The translations under genes were made by a program, and so were the position numbers. Below, in pieces: positions 52,885 to 61,103 of a stretch of 64,000 nt of DNA. Where the stretch lies: positions 682,001 to 746,000 of the forward strand of contig NZ_LXWK01000016.1 in the NCBI RefSeq assembly GCF_001669775.1, written 5' to 3'. Positions within the stretch are counted from its first letter, which is position 1. The number at the start of each line of letters is the position of its first letter. Origin of the DNA: Rheinheimera sp. SA_1. Lineage in GTDB: Bacteria > Pseudomonadota > Gammaproteobacteria > Enterobacterales > Alteromonadaceae. The notes below the pieces were generated by a model. That model was not told where the DNA came from. It was given only the letters and a program-made list of their open reading frames with translations, and ran no database searches.

Positions 52885-52932
52885 AACGATTCGCTCCTTC
52901 TGAAATGACATCGGCTTCAGGCTGGGACTAAT

Positions 52933-52954
52933 CCTCTCGATGGAAGGGTTAGGT
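52933..52954 (-). other. Truncated attC site
   Basis: On the minus strand ACCTAACCCTTCCATCGAGAGG: R'' followed by a typical L'' of well known cassettes, with the matching right half missing. GTTAGGT (plus strand, 52948-52954) matches GTTRRRY exactly. The upstream gene's stop TAA lies inside R''. Confidence 0.6.
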
Positions 52955-53560
52955 TTCGTCTTTTTGACATTCTCGGTTGAGACACGCCCACTTGCAGTTC
53001 GCTCCCGACATGGAGCAGTACTGAATCTTGACGCCAACTACCTTCCGATAGAACTGTATGCTAGTAATTCGCGAGGGCATGATCCCTCTTTGAGTCACGA
53101 GAAGTGACCCGCGATAGTTTGCGGGAATGACATCATCAGCCTTCCAGGTCGCATGAGGTGCTTCGTTGTACAGCCTATCAATCGTGCCTTCGTCAAGTCC
53201 ATACCAAAGTCGAAGTTTCGTCTTGTTCTCTAGTAGGTGAGTCATCACGCCAGCAAAATCAGCGAACTCCTGTTCAGAGAAGTAGACTTTGAATGAGAGA
53301 ACCTTTGCAGGACCGAACCCACCGTTATCAAGGTAGATGCCTTCTTCAGCGAAGTTCCCAACCTGGGTCCGAATACTCAGGTGCGGTGAGATGAGAAATT
53401 CGGCTTGGCGTTTGTTTTCGAACAGTTGCCAGCCTGATACAAAAATCGAAACAAGCGATAAAACGAGAGCGCAGACGCTCACGATGTGCTCATTCGATTT
53501 TGATGCTCCTCCTGTTTTCTCAAGCGCTACTGCTTCTTCTGCATAATCTGACTTGGACAT
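52949..53560 (-). CDS. Single-helix membrane protein (cassette gene)
   Basis: Starting at the ATG at 53560, with AGAGGG 6 nt upstream, gives 203 residues. One helix (IVSVCALVLSLVSIFVSGW) comes after a short polar N-terminus, then a mixed beta domain (LSIRTQVGNFAEEGIYLDNG). The family is unknown. Its stop is inside the attC half site at 52948. Confidence 0.7.
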   Translation of the reverse strand: MSKSDYAEEAVALEKTGGASKSNEHIVSVCALVLSLVSIFVSGWQLFENKRQAEFLISPHLSIRTQVGNFAEEGIYLDNGGFGPAKVLSFKVYFSEQEFADFAGVMTHLLENKTKLRLWYGLDEGTIDRLYNEAPHATWKADDVIPANYRGSLLVTQRGIMPSRITSIQFYRKVVGVKIQYCSMSGANCKWACLNRECQKDET

Positions 53561-53598
53561 GTGAGCCCTCTCTTTCACGCCTTGCGACATGGGCGAAA

Positions 53599-53631
53599 TC
53601 TAAAACCAAGCGCACGGGCGCCTTGTTAGCA
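53599..53631 (-). other. Degenerate attC-like site
   Basis: Plus strand: CTAAAAC, then AAGCGC/GCGC(C)TT arms and GTTAGCA. Short for an attC. It marks the junction upstream of the gene ending at 52949. The 390 bp 53591-53981 hold no gene that I can support, only such cassette-type sequence; a second GCTAAC/GCGTTGG pair frames 53878-53961. Confidence 0.35.
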
Positions 53632-53981
53632 AACCGTGCAGCAACCAGCGCCTGCCGTGCAATTTAAAAACTAACAACTGCGCGATAACAAAACCACGCT
53701 GCCGACCCCGGGTCGTTGGCGCAAGACGCCAACGGTTTGAATTACTTTTACTGCCCTTTAAGGCAAGTTGCGCGATGAAAACCGGCGTTGCCGTAACGAA
53801 CGGGTTAACCCACCGAACGTACCGCAAATGCGCAATTGCACCGACTTTGCTTTTGCAAACTAATGCCCGATTAAGATGCTAACAACACTTTACAAAAAAA
53901 ACAAAATAACGGCCTTAACCACTGAAACACATTAAAATCAAATCCGCCAAGCGTTGGTAGCCCCTCTTGAACTGAATTGTT

Positions 53982-54587
53982 CTACTGTTTTTCTGGAATG
54001 AGCGAACGAATTAGACTAGCTAGTTCAATAGTAGTTTTAACATACCGTTCTGCTTCGTTCTCAGTAAGTACAAACTCTTCTTTATGTATTGCTTGGTTTC
54101 GCAACATCATTAACCTGCGATAGTCTTCATACAACGAAACAGGAAGATTCTGCTCGTAAACAATGCCTCGGAAGACTTTAGACATTTGCACGTTTGACGG
54201 CTCGTAGCCATGCGCCTGAATTAACATCGCTGTACTTGCCTCAACTTCTCTCCACGCTTCCGTAACAGCTGAGCGAGGTGATATTTCAATTAGCTGATTA
54301 ATCTTGTTCAGTACATAGTTATAGCTATTACCGACACCATTCGTTTGTATCCCCATTTGTTCGTTAGTTTGAGCCAAACTAACTTCAGCTTGTGCCAAAT
54401 CTTTGTCAAAATCAGCTTCAAAGTCCCCATACTTAAAGCGACTCAAGCTAGGTAGTAATTGACGAAGTTGACGCTTAAACAATAGCAAAGATACGAATAT
54501 AACCAACGGCCAAACCGTAACTTCCCAGAAATTAATAAACAACTCAATAGAGCAATAAATTAGTTCAAAGGTTGTCTTCCCTTCCAT
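53982..54587 (-). CDS. Membrane-anchored HEPN-motif protein (cassette gene)
   Basis: A 201-residue protein with one helix (about 20-38) then a helical cytoplasmic domain. MLRNQAIHKEEF has Arg163-Asn164 and His168, the same RNxxxH pattern as the cassette gene at 52249, and the flanking sequence (LTENEAERYVKTTIELA) fits a DUF4145/HEPN-type end. The two are otherwise unrelated. An RNase-type effector tied to the membrane is possible. Confidence 0.65.
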   Translation of the reverse strand: MEGKTTFELIYCSIELFINFWEVTVWPLVIFVSLLLFKRQLRQLLPSLSRFKYGDFEADFDKDLAQAEVSLAQTNEQMGIQTNGVGNSYNYVLNKINQLIEISPRSAVTEAWREVEASTAMLIQAHGYEPSNVQMSKVFRGIVYEQNLPVSLYEDYRRLMMLRNQAIHKEEFVLTENEAERYVKTTIELASLIRSLIPEKQ

Positions 54588-54613
54588 TTATATACCTCGG
54601 ATCTACCGTATTC

Positions 54614-54682
54614 ATATAACTACTAGCGCATGAGCGACAAACCGCCTGCAGTTTGGCGTCCCTGTGGCACACATTGTTATGC
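54614..54682 (-). other. attC site A
   Basis: Minus strand: GCATAAC, a central hairpin with ACGCCAAACTGCAGGCGGTTTG, then GTTATAT; 69 bp. R'' and R' are complementary over five bases. Shares the 30-base core with site B. The stop codon of the 98-residue gene is in its R''. Confidence 0.65.
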
Positions 54683-54973
54683 ATTTAATTTTTGCCAAAC
54701 TTCTTTCTCGGTTGGAGCCATTGTTTTATTTTTAAGCTGAACTCGACCGCCATTAGATATTGCAGTTGCCCAAGAGATGATGTTTTTAATAGGCTTCGCT
54801 TGCCAAGAATTAGCAATTAACCATTGTTCAATAGCAGCTGGAGCGATGACAACTCCATTCTTAATGAGAACTCGAAGAGTTACTTTTATACGATCTTCAT
54901 CGCTTGGATGAAGAGCTGATTTACTGCATGTGACTGAAAGTAACTTAAGTGCTTTTTCTAGTATTGGATGCAT
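54677..54973 (-). CDS. Small DUF1889 (YoaC)-like protein (cassette gene)
   Basis: 98 residues, no signal or helix segments. ILEKALKLLSV, LRVLIKNGVVIAPAAIEQWL and IKNIISWATAISNGGRV resemble E. coli YoaC in order and spacing. Function unknown. Its stop codon lies in attC site A. Typical small cassette product. Confidence 0.6.
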   Translation of the reverse strand: MHPILEKALKLLSVTCSKSALHPSDEDRIKVTLRVLIKNGVVIAPAAIEQWLIANSWQAKPIKNIISWATAISNGGRVQLKNKTMAPTEKEVWQKLNA

Positions 54974-54993
54974 AATTTGACCTTATTTATATT

Positions 54994-55068
54994 GCATAAC
55001 TATTAGCGCACGGGCGACAAACTGCCTGCGGTTTGGCGTCCCATCGACAGCAGGCCTCGAGTTGATGC
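54994..55068 (-). other. attC site B
   Basis: Minus strand ends GTTATGC (55000-54994) after GGGACGCCAAACC, CAGGCAGTTTG and TGCGCTAATA. The R'' half is degenerate. Nearly the same core as site A, so the two are related. Confidence 0.5.
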
Positions 55069-55084
55069 GCCTTATTATACTTGC

Positions 55085-55372
55085 CTAGACATTATTTAGC
55101 CGCCAACGCGCGGCCTGTAGTTCCTGAGCTGTAAATAATGAAGAGTACCGCTCTTCAAGCATTATTGATTCAATCGTTAAGTCGGGCCGCCCCATTGCTA
55201 TAACAGCTCTAAACCCATCCTGAAAATCGCCAGAGACCACAAGTCTTTTGGCCACCTCTACAGGGTGAGACGCATCAAACATTTGCCTAATTCGATTGGG
55301 CGGGTAACCTAAGTTTGCACATTCGTCCATTGCCGCTCGCAATCTCGCATTAAATTCATCTCTGATCGTCAT
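55085..55372 (-). CDS. Small hypothetical protein (cassette gene)
   Basis: 95 residues, soluble and helical. NARLRAAMDECANLGYPPNR and FRAVIAMGRPDLTIESIML are the best conserved-looking parts. The start lies 24 bp after the attC at 55396 with GGGAGA upstream, as for a cassette gene. Family unknown. Confidence 0.65.
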   Translation of the reverse strand: MTIRDEFNARLRAAMDECANLGYPPNRIRQMFDASHPVEVAKRLVVSGDFQDGFRAVIAMGRPDLTIESIMLEERYSSLFTAQELQAARWRLNNV

Positions 55373-55395
55373 TGATCAATTCTCCCTGTGGATTT

Positions 55396-55452
55396 GCATA
55401 ACGCTCGCCTCAAATGCGCGCTTGCGCGTCACTTTGAAGGTGTTTGTTATGT
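55396..55452 (-). other. attC site C
   Basis: Minus strand: R'' ACATAAC, L'' CCTTCAAAGTG, loop ACGCGCAAGCGCGC, L' ATTTGAGGCG, R' GTTATGC. The L arms CCTTCAAA and TTTGAGG leave one unpaired base, the extrahelical base of true attC sites. 57 bp. Confidence 0.85.
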
Positions 55453-55458
55453 GCGATA

Positions 55459-56154
55459 TCACTCGTTCAATAGAATCTCATCGACTGTCTTCTTTATACC
55501 TTCCGCAACACTCGCAAATGCCTCATCTACATCAAGCCACGACTTAACGGCTTTTCCATCCTTGGGAAGGGCTTGATACTTTGCAAAGGGCATGTGCTGC
55601 CACATACAACTCCGAAGAATAACGGGAATGACTTTTGACGCGCCCTTTTCATGAAGATCAAGAGCCTTCTCTAGCTCAATATCGTAGCAGTATTCAGAGT
55701 TTATGAAGTCGATGCTCACGAGCAACACAATGATTTTAGAAGTTGCAAGGTTTTTTGAAATTTCCTGAGCCCATTTGTCTCCTGCGAGTATCTTTCTATC
55801 GTGCCATTCTGCAATCAGACCCATTCTTTTCAACGGATTCAAATGCTTCACAAACTGATCCTTGAGTGCCTCGTCTGCATGCGAGTACGAGATGAATATG
55901 TTGAGCGGATTGGATCCTATTCCAAAGGAGAGCCCAATCTTTCCACCATGTCCCCGGCCGCTGACAATCTGCTCCTCGTCTAGAAGCTGCCTCTTTATTT
56001 GCCTATATTTGTCTTCATCCCACCCGAGCGCATCTCTCAGTGCCTGGTTGGTTGTAAGGGGGCTATCCTTGTCCACAAGCGACTTGAGCTTGTCGAGAAA
56101 TAGATCCCGATTAGTTCTCCTCGGTCTTTTTTTTACGACATTCCTTTCTGCCAT
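55459..56154 (-). CDS. TIR-domain protein with N-terminal winged helix (cassette gene)
   Basis: 231 residues from the ATG at 56154 (GGGGAAG upstream). Residues 1-80 form a wHTH-like domain, basic at the start (VVKKRPRRTN). Residues 85-225 are a TIR domain: NIFISYSHADEALKDQF, then SIDFINSEYCYDIELEKAL, where Glu160 matches the catalytic Glu of NAD+-cleaving TIRs. The usual partners (STAND, Thoeris ThsA) are not adjacent. Defence or toxin function is inferred from family. First gene of the cassette cluster, 22 bp after a GTTAAAT site. Confidence 0.82.
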   Translation of the reverse strand: MAERNVVKKRPRRTNRDLFLDKLKSLVDKDSPLTTNQALRDALGWDEDKYRQIKRQLLDEEQIVSGRGHGGKIGLSFGIGSNPLNIFISYSHADEALKDQFVKHLNPLKRMGLIAEWHDRKILAGDKWAQEISKNLATSKIIVLLVSIDFINSEYCYDIELEKALDLHEKGASKVIPVILRSCMWQHMPFAKYQALPKDGKAVKSWLDVDEAFASVAEGIKKTVDEILLNE

Positions 56155-56175
56155 TATCACTTCCCCTCGTTGGGC

Positions 56176-56182
56176 ATTTAAC
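56176..56182 (-). other. Core site at the right end of the cassette cluster
   Basis: GTTAAAT on the minus strand matches GTTRRRY exactly. No palindromic arm pair is evident upstream of it, so it may be an attI remnant or a degraded attC. Confidence 0.4.
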
Positions 56183-56458
56183 AGTATTTTTTCAACGGCA
56201 AACAACCCGCAACCTTTCGCTACATTCAATGCAGCAAGCTATCCGCTTTTTATATAAACTTCAACAATATATAAATACTCGTCCCGTTTCAGGGGGGCAA
56301 GAAAGAAGGCATTGCGCCCGCAAGACTTAGAAAATTGACTTATGGTTAGTACTTAAGCATTTAAGGTTTGTATCCATAAAGTCTAATAGTACGATCTTGG
56401 CACAAAGTTACTTTCCAGCTGCTTTTGTCCCCGTAAAGCGAGCCGGTGGTTTGGCCGG

Positions 56459-56535
56459 TTTTGAGGTTTTAAAAATGCGCACTGTTTGAGCGATTTGACG
56501 TTAGCAAATCGCGAGTTTGCGCATTTGCCTCAAAA
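56459..56535. other. Large nested hairpin
   Basis: Three perfect 8-bp arm pairs stack: TTTTGAGG/CCTCAAAA, AATGCGCA/TGCGCATT and GCGATTTG/CAAATCGC. Part of the gene-less stretch 56230-56709. No coding sequence is seen there. Confidence 0.6.
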
Positions 56536-56584
56536 TCGAGCCAAACTTCCGGGCTTTCGAGCGATCAGGGGTCGCCTTTTGTTG

Positions 56585-56616
56585 GTTACTTATTTTGGCG
56601 AAGCAAAATAAGTAAC
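56585..56616. other. Perfect hairpin (13-bp arms)
   Basis: GTTACTTATTTTG (56585-56597) and CAAAATAAGTAAC (56604-56616) around GCGAAG. A second small palindrome GTTGTTTcAAACAAC lies at 56645-56659. They may end the GGDEF-EAL operon. Confidence 0.55.
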
Positions 56617-56709
56617 TCGCCGTAGGCGAAACCCGCGCAACGCAGTTGTTTCAAACAACAAAACCGTTGTCCAACATACCAAAAGCGAAAGCGCTTCGCC
56701 AAGCGCCGA

Positions 56710-59133
56710 TCAAGTCAGCATCAAATACCCATTCGGAACTTTATGTTCCAGAAACTCCGCCAGCTGGGCTTCATTTAACGGACGGGCGAAATAATAACCC
56801 TGACCAAAATCACAGCGGTGTTGTTTTAGTAGTTGCAGCTGGGCGCGGTTTTCGACGCCTTCGGCCACCACTTTGAGTTCAAGCTTCTGTACCATGGCGA
56901 TGGTGGAGACGATGATTTGATAGTCGGCATCGTTTTCGAGCATGCCAAAGATAAAGCTTTTATCAATTTTGATAATGTCGACCGGCATTTGTTTGAGGTA
57001 ACTTAACGACGAGTAGCCGGTGCCAAAATCGTCAATCGAGAAGTAAAAACCTTGCGCTTTCAGCTGGCGCATTGCACTTAAGGTGATGTCAATATTTTGT
57101 ACCAGAGTACGTTCGGTCAGCTCCAGCTCAAAGTGCTGTGCCGATAAACCCAAATCGTCCAGCCACAATTCCAGCAGCGCTGGTAACGCCGGATCTAAAA
57201 ACTGCTCGGCCGACAGGTTAATCGAAATACGGATGTCCGGATAACCCTTACCAATCAATTCTTTGGCCAGCTGAAAACTGCGCTGGAACACCCAATAACC
57301 CAGCTCAATCATTTGTGGTGAATTTTCTAAAATGCCAATAAATTCGTCCGGCGTCACGGTGCCCCGTACCGGATGTTGCCAGCGTAACAAGGCTTCAAAA
57401 CCCGCCAGCCGGCCAGTGCTCAGTTCGATTTGTGGTTGCAGACTTAAACTGAACTGTTTGAATTTAATCGCTTCTTTAATTTCACTTTCCAGCACCAACC
57501 GCTGCGCCAGTCGTTGATACATTTCCTGATCGTACAGCAGCGCCACATTGCCGCCACGATCCTTGGCTTCATACATCGCCATATCGGCCTGGCGCACCAG
57601 TTCATCCGGCGACACATCATGATGTTCAGTGGTGGTCATGCCGATGCTGGTCGAGATGTAAAATAGCTGCGCCCCCAGGCTTATCGGTTGTTTAAACGCA
57701 TCAAAAATCCGATCAGCCACCTGATAGGGGTAATCCAGTTCGTTTGATTGCGTCAGCACCACTACAAATTCATCACCGCCAAAGCGACAAGCAATATCGG
57801 CGCTGCGGATACAAGCACGCAGACGCTGTGCTACTTCAACCAGCAGCTGATCACCGGCGGCGTGGCCTTTACTGTCATTAATCTTTTTAAAATCATCCAG
57901 ATCCAAAAACAGCACCGCAATAGAGCCTGTTTGCCGCTCCAGCCCGGCCAGACATTTTTTCAACTGAAATTGCAGCATATTGCGATTGGGTAAACCGGTC
58001 AGCAGGTCAAACATCGCGATGTTTTCCAGCTCCTGGGTATTCACTTCAATTTGCTGATGCAGTTGCTCCAATTCCACACTGAGCTGATAAGCGGCCTGGG
58101 TTAACACATCCAGTTCGTCCTGAAATAACAAAGGATCATAAGCGCTATGCTGCCGGAATTGCCGGAACTGGCGCTGCGCCAACAAGGGTAAATGTTGTGC
58201 CAACGCCAGCAAACGCCGGCTTAAACGCAGCGTGCTGAAATAAATCAGCACTGCCAGCAGTACAAAACAACCACAGGCAAACAAAATAATCTGCCGCTGA
58301 TATGCCGCCTGCGCCTGCACGAACTTGGTGGTGTCATCCACCAGCGCCAGGTAATAACTGCGGTTTTGCGCCAGCAGCGGCAGTAAACTAATCAAATAAT
58401 GTTGCTCAGCCAGTTCTACATCAATGCCCTGCGACCGCGCTTCCTGCAGCGAGGGTTGATTCGATAATGCCCGGAACACTGGTCGCATCAGCTCCGGATT
58501 CGACAACGACAATAGTTCAAATTGCCGCAACGGGCTGTTGTCCGCACTGTCAATTCGAACTATTGCCACTTCTGAGCCAATGCCTTGTTTCAGCGACGAT
58601 AAAATATCCAATAAGGTGGTGGAGAGCGCTACTACTGCGATGTCGGCATTGGCATTTTGCACCGGTACCAGAATTAATTTAGTGCATTGGGTGGCGCAGA
58701 AAATCGCCGATTGCGGCTGTTGCTCGGTCATCACCTGCCGCGCGACATCCAGCACCGAGGGCGGAATTTGCTCGGTCGAGGCATACAACGAATTCAGATT
58801 GGCATCCAATAACCAGATACTTTCGACATTCAAATGGACCGCAATCGCATCGTAGTGACTGGCCAAAGCTTTGGCAAAAGCGGTGAAATCGGGTTGCGAG
58901 CGCAGTTCCACTAAGTCAGTAAAAGACTCAAGCCAACTGCGTAGTTGATTTTCCAGCAGTAAATTCAGATGGTTAAACTGTTGTTGTCGCAGCTGCAGCT
59001 GTTTGTCCTGTTGCAGCCGGAAATCCTGCTCCATTTTTACCAAGGTAAAACTGGTCAGCAAAATACTCATCAGCAATAACGCGCCCAGCGTAATGCCCAA
59101 TATTTTCCACGGCAGGCTTAAAAACGGCCGCAT
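56710..59133 (-). CDS. Membrane GGDEF-EAL protein
   Basis: 807 residues: one helix, a periplasmic sensory domain (about 35-270), a second helix (about 280-300), a HAMP-like coiled segment, a GGDEF domain (RFGGDEFVVVL) and an EAL domain (GFEALLRWQHP, NLSAEQFL, ELTERTLV, IDDFGTGYSSLSYLK, IIKIDKSFI). Both active sites look intact, so it may make or break c-di-GMP. It starts 2 bp after the porin stop (TGATCATG) and is the third gene of the operon. Confidence 0.93.
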   Translation of the reverse strand: MRPFLSLPWKILGITLGALLLMSILLTSFTLVKMEQDFRLQQDKQLQLRQQQFNHLNLLLENQLRSWLESFTDLVELRSQPDFTAFAKALASHYDAIAVHLNVESIWLLDANLNSLYASTEQIPPSVLDVARQVMTEQQPQSAIFCATQCTKLILVPVQNANADIAVVALSTTLLDILSSLKQGIGSEVAIVRIDSADNSPLRQFELLSLSNPELMRPVFRALSNQPSLQEARSQGIDVELAEQHYLISLLPLLAQNRSYYLALVDDTTKFVQAQAAYQRQIILFACGCFVLLAVLIYFSTLRLSRRLLALAQHLPLLAQRQFRQFRQHSAYDPLLFQDELDVLTQAAYQLSVELEQLHQQIEVNTQELENIAMFDLLTGLPNRNMLQFQLKKCLAGLERQTGSIAVLFLDLDDFKKINDSKGHAAGDQLLVEVAQRLRACIRSADIACRFGGDEFVVVLTQSNELDYPYQVADRIFDAFKQPISLGAQLFYISTSIGMTTTEHHDVSPDELVRQADMAMYEAKDRGGNVALLYDQEMYQRLAQRLVLESEIKEAIKFKQFSLSLQPQIELSTGRLAGFEALLRWQHPVRGTVTPDEFIGILENSPQMIELGYWVFQRSFQLAKELIGKGYPDIRISINLSAEQFLDPALPALLELWLDDLGLSAQHFELELTERTLVQNIDITLSAMRQLKAQGFYFSIDDFGTGYSSLSYLKQMPVDIIKIDKSFIFGMLENDADYQIIVSTIAMVQKLELKVVAEGVENRAQLQLLKQHRCDFGQGYYFARPLNEAQLAEFLEHKVPNGYLMLT

Positions 59134-59135
59134 GA

Positions 59136-60338
59136 TCAGAACCAGTACATGAGCTGGACTGCCCAGAGCTGATGGTATTTCGAACGGTTCACAACGGTAT
59201 CCGGCACCACATTCGGCCCCAACCGACCGGTGCCGATAGCCCAGTGGTATTCCGCCGTGATGCGCCAGTTGCCGCCAAAGTCATGGCTGACTGAAAGCGC
59301 AGTATCACGTTGATAACCAAAGTAATCTGCAACCAAACCGCCGGTTTGCAGAGGTAACAGACTGCCTCCTTTGTCGTCTTTATTGCCATAAAAATGATCA
59401 TAACTGGCATAGAGTGTGGTTTGTGGACTCAGGTTGTACCGCGCCAGTAGATAAGCGCCCTGTGCGAACTGCGTGCGCTGCACACCTGGGGCGTAAAACC
59501 CATACACCGATACCCGTTCCTGAAACAGCTCGCTCGACAGTTCCCAGTTCTCTTCACTGTAACGCCAGTTCAGCATCACCCGCTGTACGGTAAAATCACC
59601 ATCGGCGAAAATATCGGTCATGGTGCGACGGTAGTTAAAATCTGAATCCAGTAAACTGACACCCCACTGACTTTTTGAACCGGTCGGCCGGAAAAAACTA
59701 CTGATCTGATGCACAAAATCTTGCTTGGTGGCACCGGTAATAAAATTGCTGATAATGCGCTGACTTTGCTCTTTCGGGGTGGGCGTCGCGCCAAGGCTCC
59801 AGTTCAAATCAAGCTCGCCCAGAGTGCTGCTGTAGGTTGATTGCAGGGCAATCCCATCGGAACCAACGGCAATATCACGGAATGAATCAAAATATACAGA
59901 CTGCGGTAACACGATCATCGGCCTGGTGATCGCTACATCACGGGTACTGGAAAAGAGCCAATGACTGTTTTTATAGCGGCCAGCATATAAATCGACCTGC
60001 CAATCCAGGGTATTGATGGCGGTCCAGTTCAGAAACAAATAATCAATCCGCAAACCTTGCTGAAATCTGTTGCCGCCATCGAGGTACATCAGCTGACCGG
60101 CCAATCGGAACGATGGGTCCAGTTGCCAGACCGAGTTCAGACCAAATTCGGTTAGTTTGGCCGACACATCACCATCGTTATTGACGAAGTTGCTGTCTTT
60201 GGCCTGCATTAATCCTTGTGCGACAAAACCATGCCAGTGCCAGTCGTCGGCTGCCATAGCCAGCTGCGCCTGCCCTAATGTCACGGCAAGCAACGCTTTT
60301 GCCAGTAACTTAGGGTTGAATTTCAATAACTTTTGCAT
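59136..60338 (-). CDS. Outer-membrane beta-barrel (porin-like) protein
   Basis: 400 residues with a signal peptide ending AQLAMA and beta strands ending LMYWF, a barrel-type C-terminus. It contains RIDYLFLNW, LYAGRYKNSHWLF and VLPQSVYFDSFRDIA, strands found in this class of porins. The start ATG is 29 bp inside the end of the PstS-like gene. Similar in layout to the barrel at 26509. Probably a specific outer-membrane channel of the same operon. Confidence 0.8.
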   Translation of the reverse strand: MQKLLKFNPKLLAKALLAVTLGQAQLAMAADDWHWHGFVAQGLMQAKDSNFVNNDGDVSAKLTEFGLNSVWQLDPSFRLAGQLMYLDGGNRFQQGLRIDYLFLNWTAINTLDWQVDLYAGRYKNSHWLFSSTRDVAITRPMIVLPQSVYFDSFRDIAVGSDGIALQSTYSSTLGELDLNWSLGATPTPKEQSQRIISNFITGATKQDFVHQISSFFRPTGSKSQWGVSLLDSDFNYRRTMTDIFADGDFTVQRVMLNWRYSEENWELSSELFQERVSVYGFYAPGVQRTQFAQGAYLLARYNLSPQTTLYASYDHFYGNKDDKGGSLLPLQTGGLVADYFGYQRDTALSVSHDFGGNWRITAEYHWAIGTGRLGPNVVPDTVVNRSKYHQLWAVQLMYWF

Positions 60339-60741
60339 TGTTTATCTCATTTCCGTGCGGTAAATAACCAATGGCACCAGGGGTAGTCTGGATCAGTTGT
60401 AACATTTGCGCTGCGGTCGCAACTTCAATGGGTGGTGTGCCAATGCCAGAAAAGGTTAGTTTTTGCCAGGTTTGCTCCAGCTGATAAGGAAACATTTGCA
60501 GGTCGGCCTGGCTAAATTGCTGATGGGTCACCGATTTTGCGGGCAGCATATAAACTTTGATTTTATCGCCGTTCGGCCAGATCACTTGTCGTTTTAAATA
60601 AATACTGCGAAGTTGTGACTTGCTCAGGCGATCGACTGCGACAGCGGTATGCGCCACTACCAGCGGCGGCTGTGGTGGATTATCGGCATACACCAGCATG
60701 CTCGGGAAGATTAGCAACAGGATTTTGGCTGACTTAATCAC
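60310..60741 (-). CDS. PstS-like short substrate-binding protein
   Basis: 143 residues, starting at a GTG with AAGGA 5 nt upstream, with a signal peptide ending MLVYA. LSKSQLRSIYLKRQVIWPNG and QTTPGAIGYLPHG are the phosphate-binding-like motifs of the 'phosphate ABC transporter substrate-binding' family. No permease is near, and the length is that of a single-lobe protein. It is the first gene of an operon with a porin and a GGDEF-EAL protein, so it may sense a ligand for c-di-GMP signalling. Confidence 0.8.
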   Translation of the reverse strand: MIKSAKILLLIFPSMLVYADNPPQPPLVVAHTAVAVDRLSKSQLRSIYLKRQVIWPNGDKIKVYMLPAKSVTHQQFSQADLQMFPYQLEQTWQKLTFSGIGTPPIEVATAAQMLQLIQTTPGAIGYLPHGNEINNAKVIEIQP

Positions 60742-60812
60742 GCTGTCCTTCTGGAATTTTGGTCAGTTTAGGAATGATGCCGAAGTCTGCACAACCAGGA
60801 TCTGGCAGAGTA

Positions 60813-60940
60813 TATACTCTTCATCCTTGAAGTTGCAGGGGTGTTGGCTGCCTTCACTCATCCCAGTCGCATAGGACAACTATGCTCATGGGAATTCGTT
60901 CAGTTGCCGCCTACCTGCATCTTCAATGATTTTGAGTATA
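60813..60940. repeat. Dispersed hairpin repeat, copy C (128 bp)
   Basis: Ends are TATACTC and GAGTATA, where copies A and B have TATACCC and GGGTATA, so both ends changed together. Arms TTGAAGTTGCAGG and CCTGCATCTTCAA. It lies in the divergent region between the PstS-like and HDOD genes. Confidence 0.85.
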
Positions 60941-61103
60941 GTTGAAGCTTTTATATAATATCCAACAAAGCTATAAAAAGCAGCCATTTACGAAACCCAG
61001 TTTGCAATGTTACCGCTTGGGGAAAAAAAACCAAGGCTTTGCTTGTAAAACGGTGGTTTAAAGCGACACTATAGGAAACCGGTAGGATGCAGGAGAAGAC
61101 AGC

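Larger units (their letters stand above)
50280..56182 (-). mobile_element. Integron cassette cluster lacking an integrase (CALIN)
   Basis: Seven genes, all on the minus strand, mostly without promoters, are separated by sites with attC features. Sites are clear at 55396-55452 and 54614-54682, and half or degenerate at 52933-52954, 51237-51258, 53599-53631 and 54994-55068. Stop codons lie inside the R'' box in two cases (54679-54677 and 52949-52951). No intI gene is present in the window. The right edge has GTTAAAT at 56182-56176. The left edge is not sharply defined. Confidence 0.75.

Noticed and set aside
53600-53827. 75-residue minus-strand frame in the cassette cluster
   Set aside because: It covers palindromic cassette-junction sequence, lacks a ribosome site, and has a composition (RWRLAPTTRGRQRG) typical of a chance frame.
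50280-56182. A prophage or integrative conjugative element
   Set aside because: No phage, conjugation, integrase or tRNA-end sequences are seen; gene sizes and attC-like junctions fit cassettes better.
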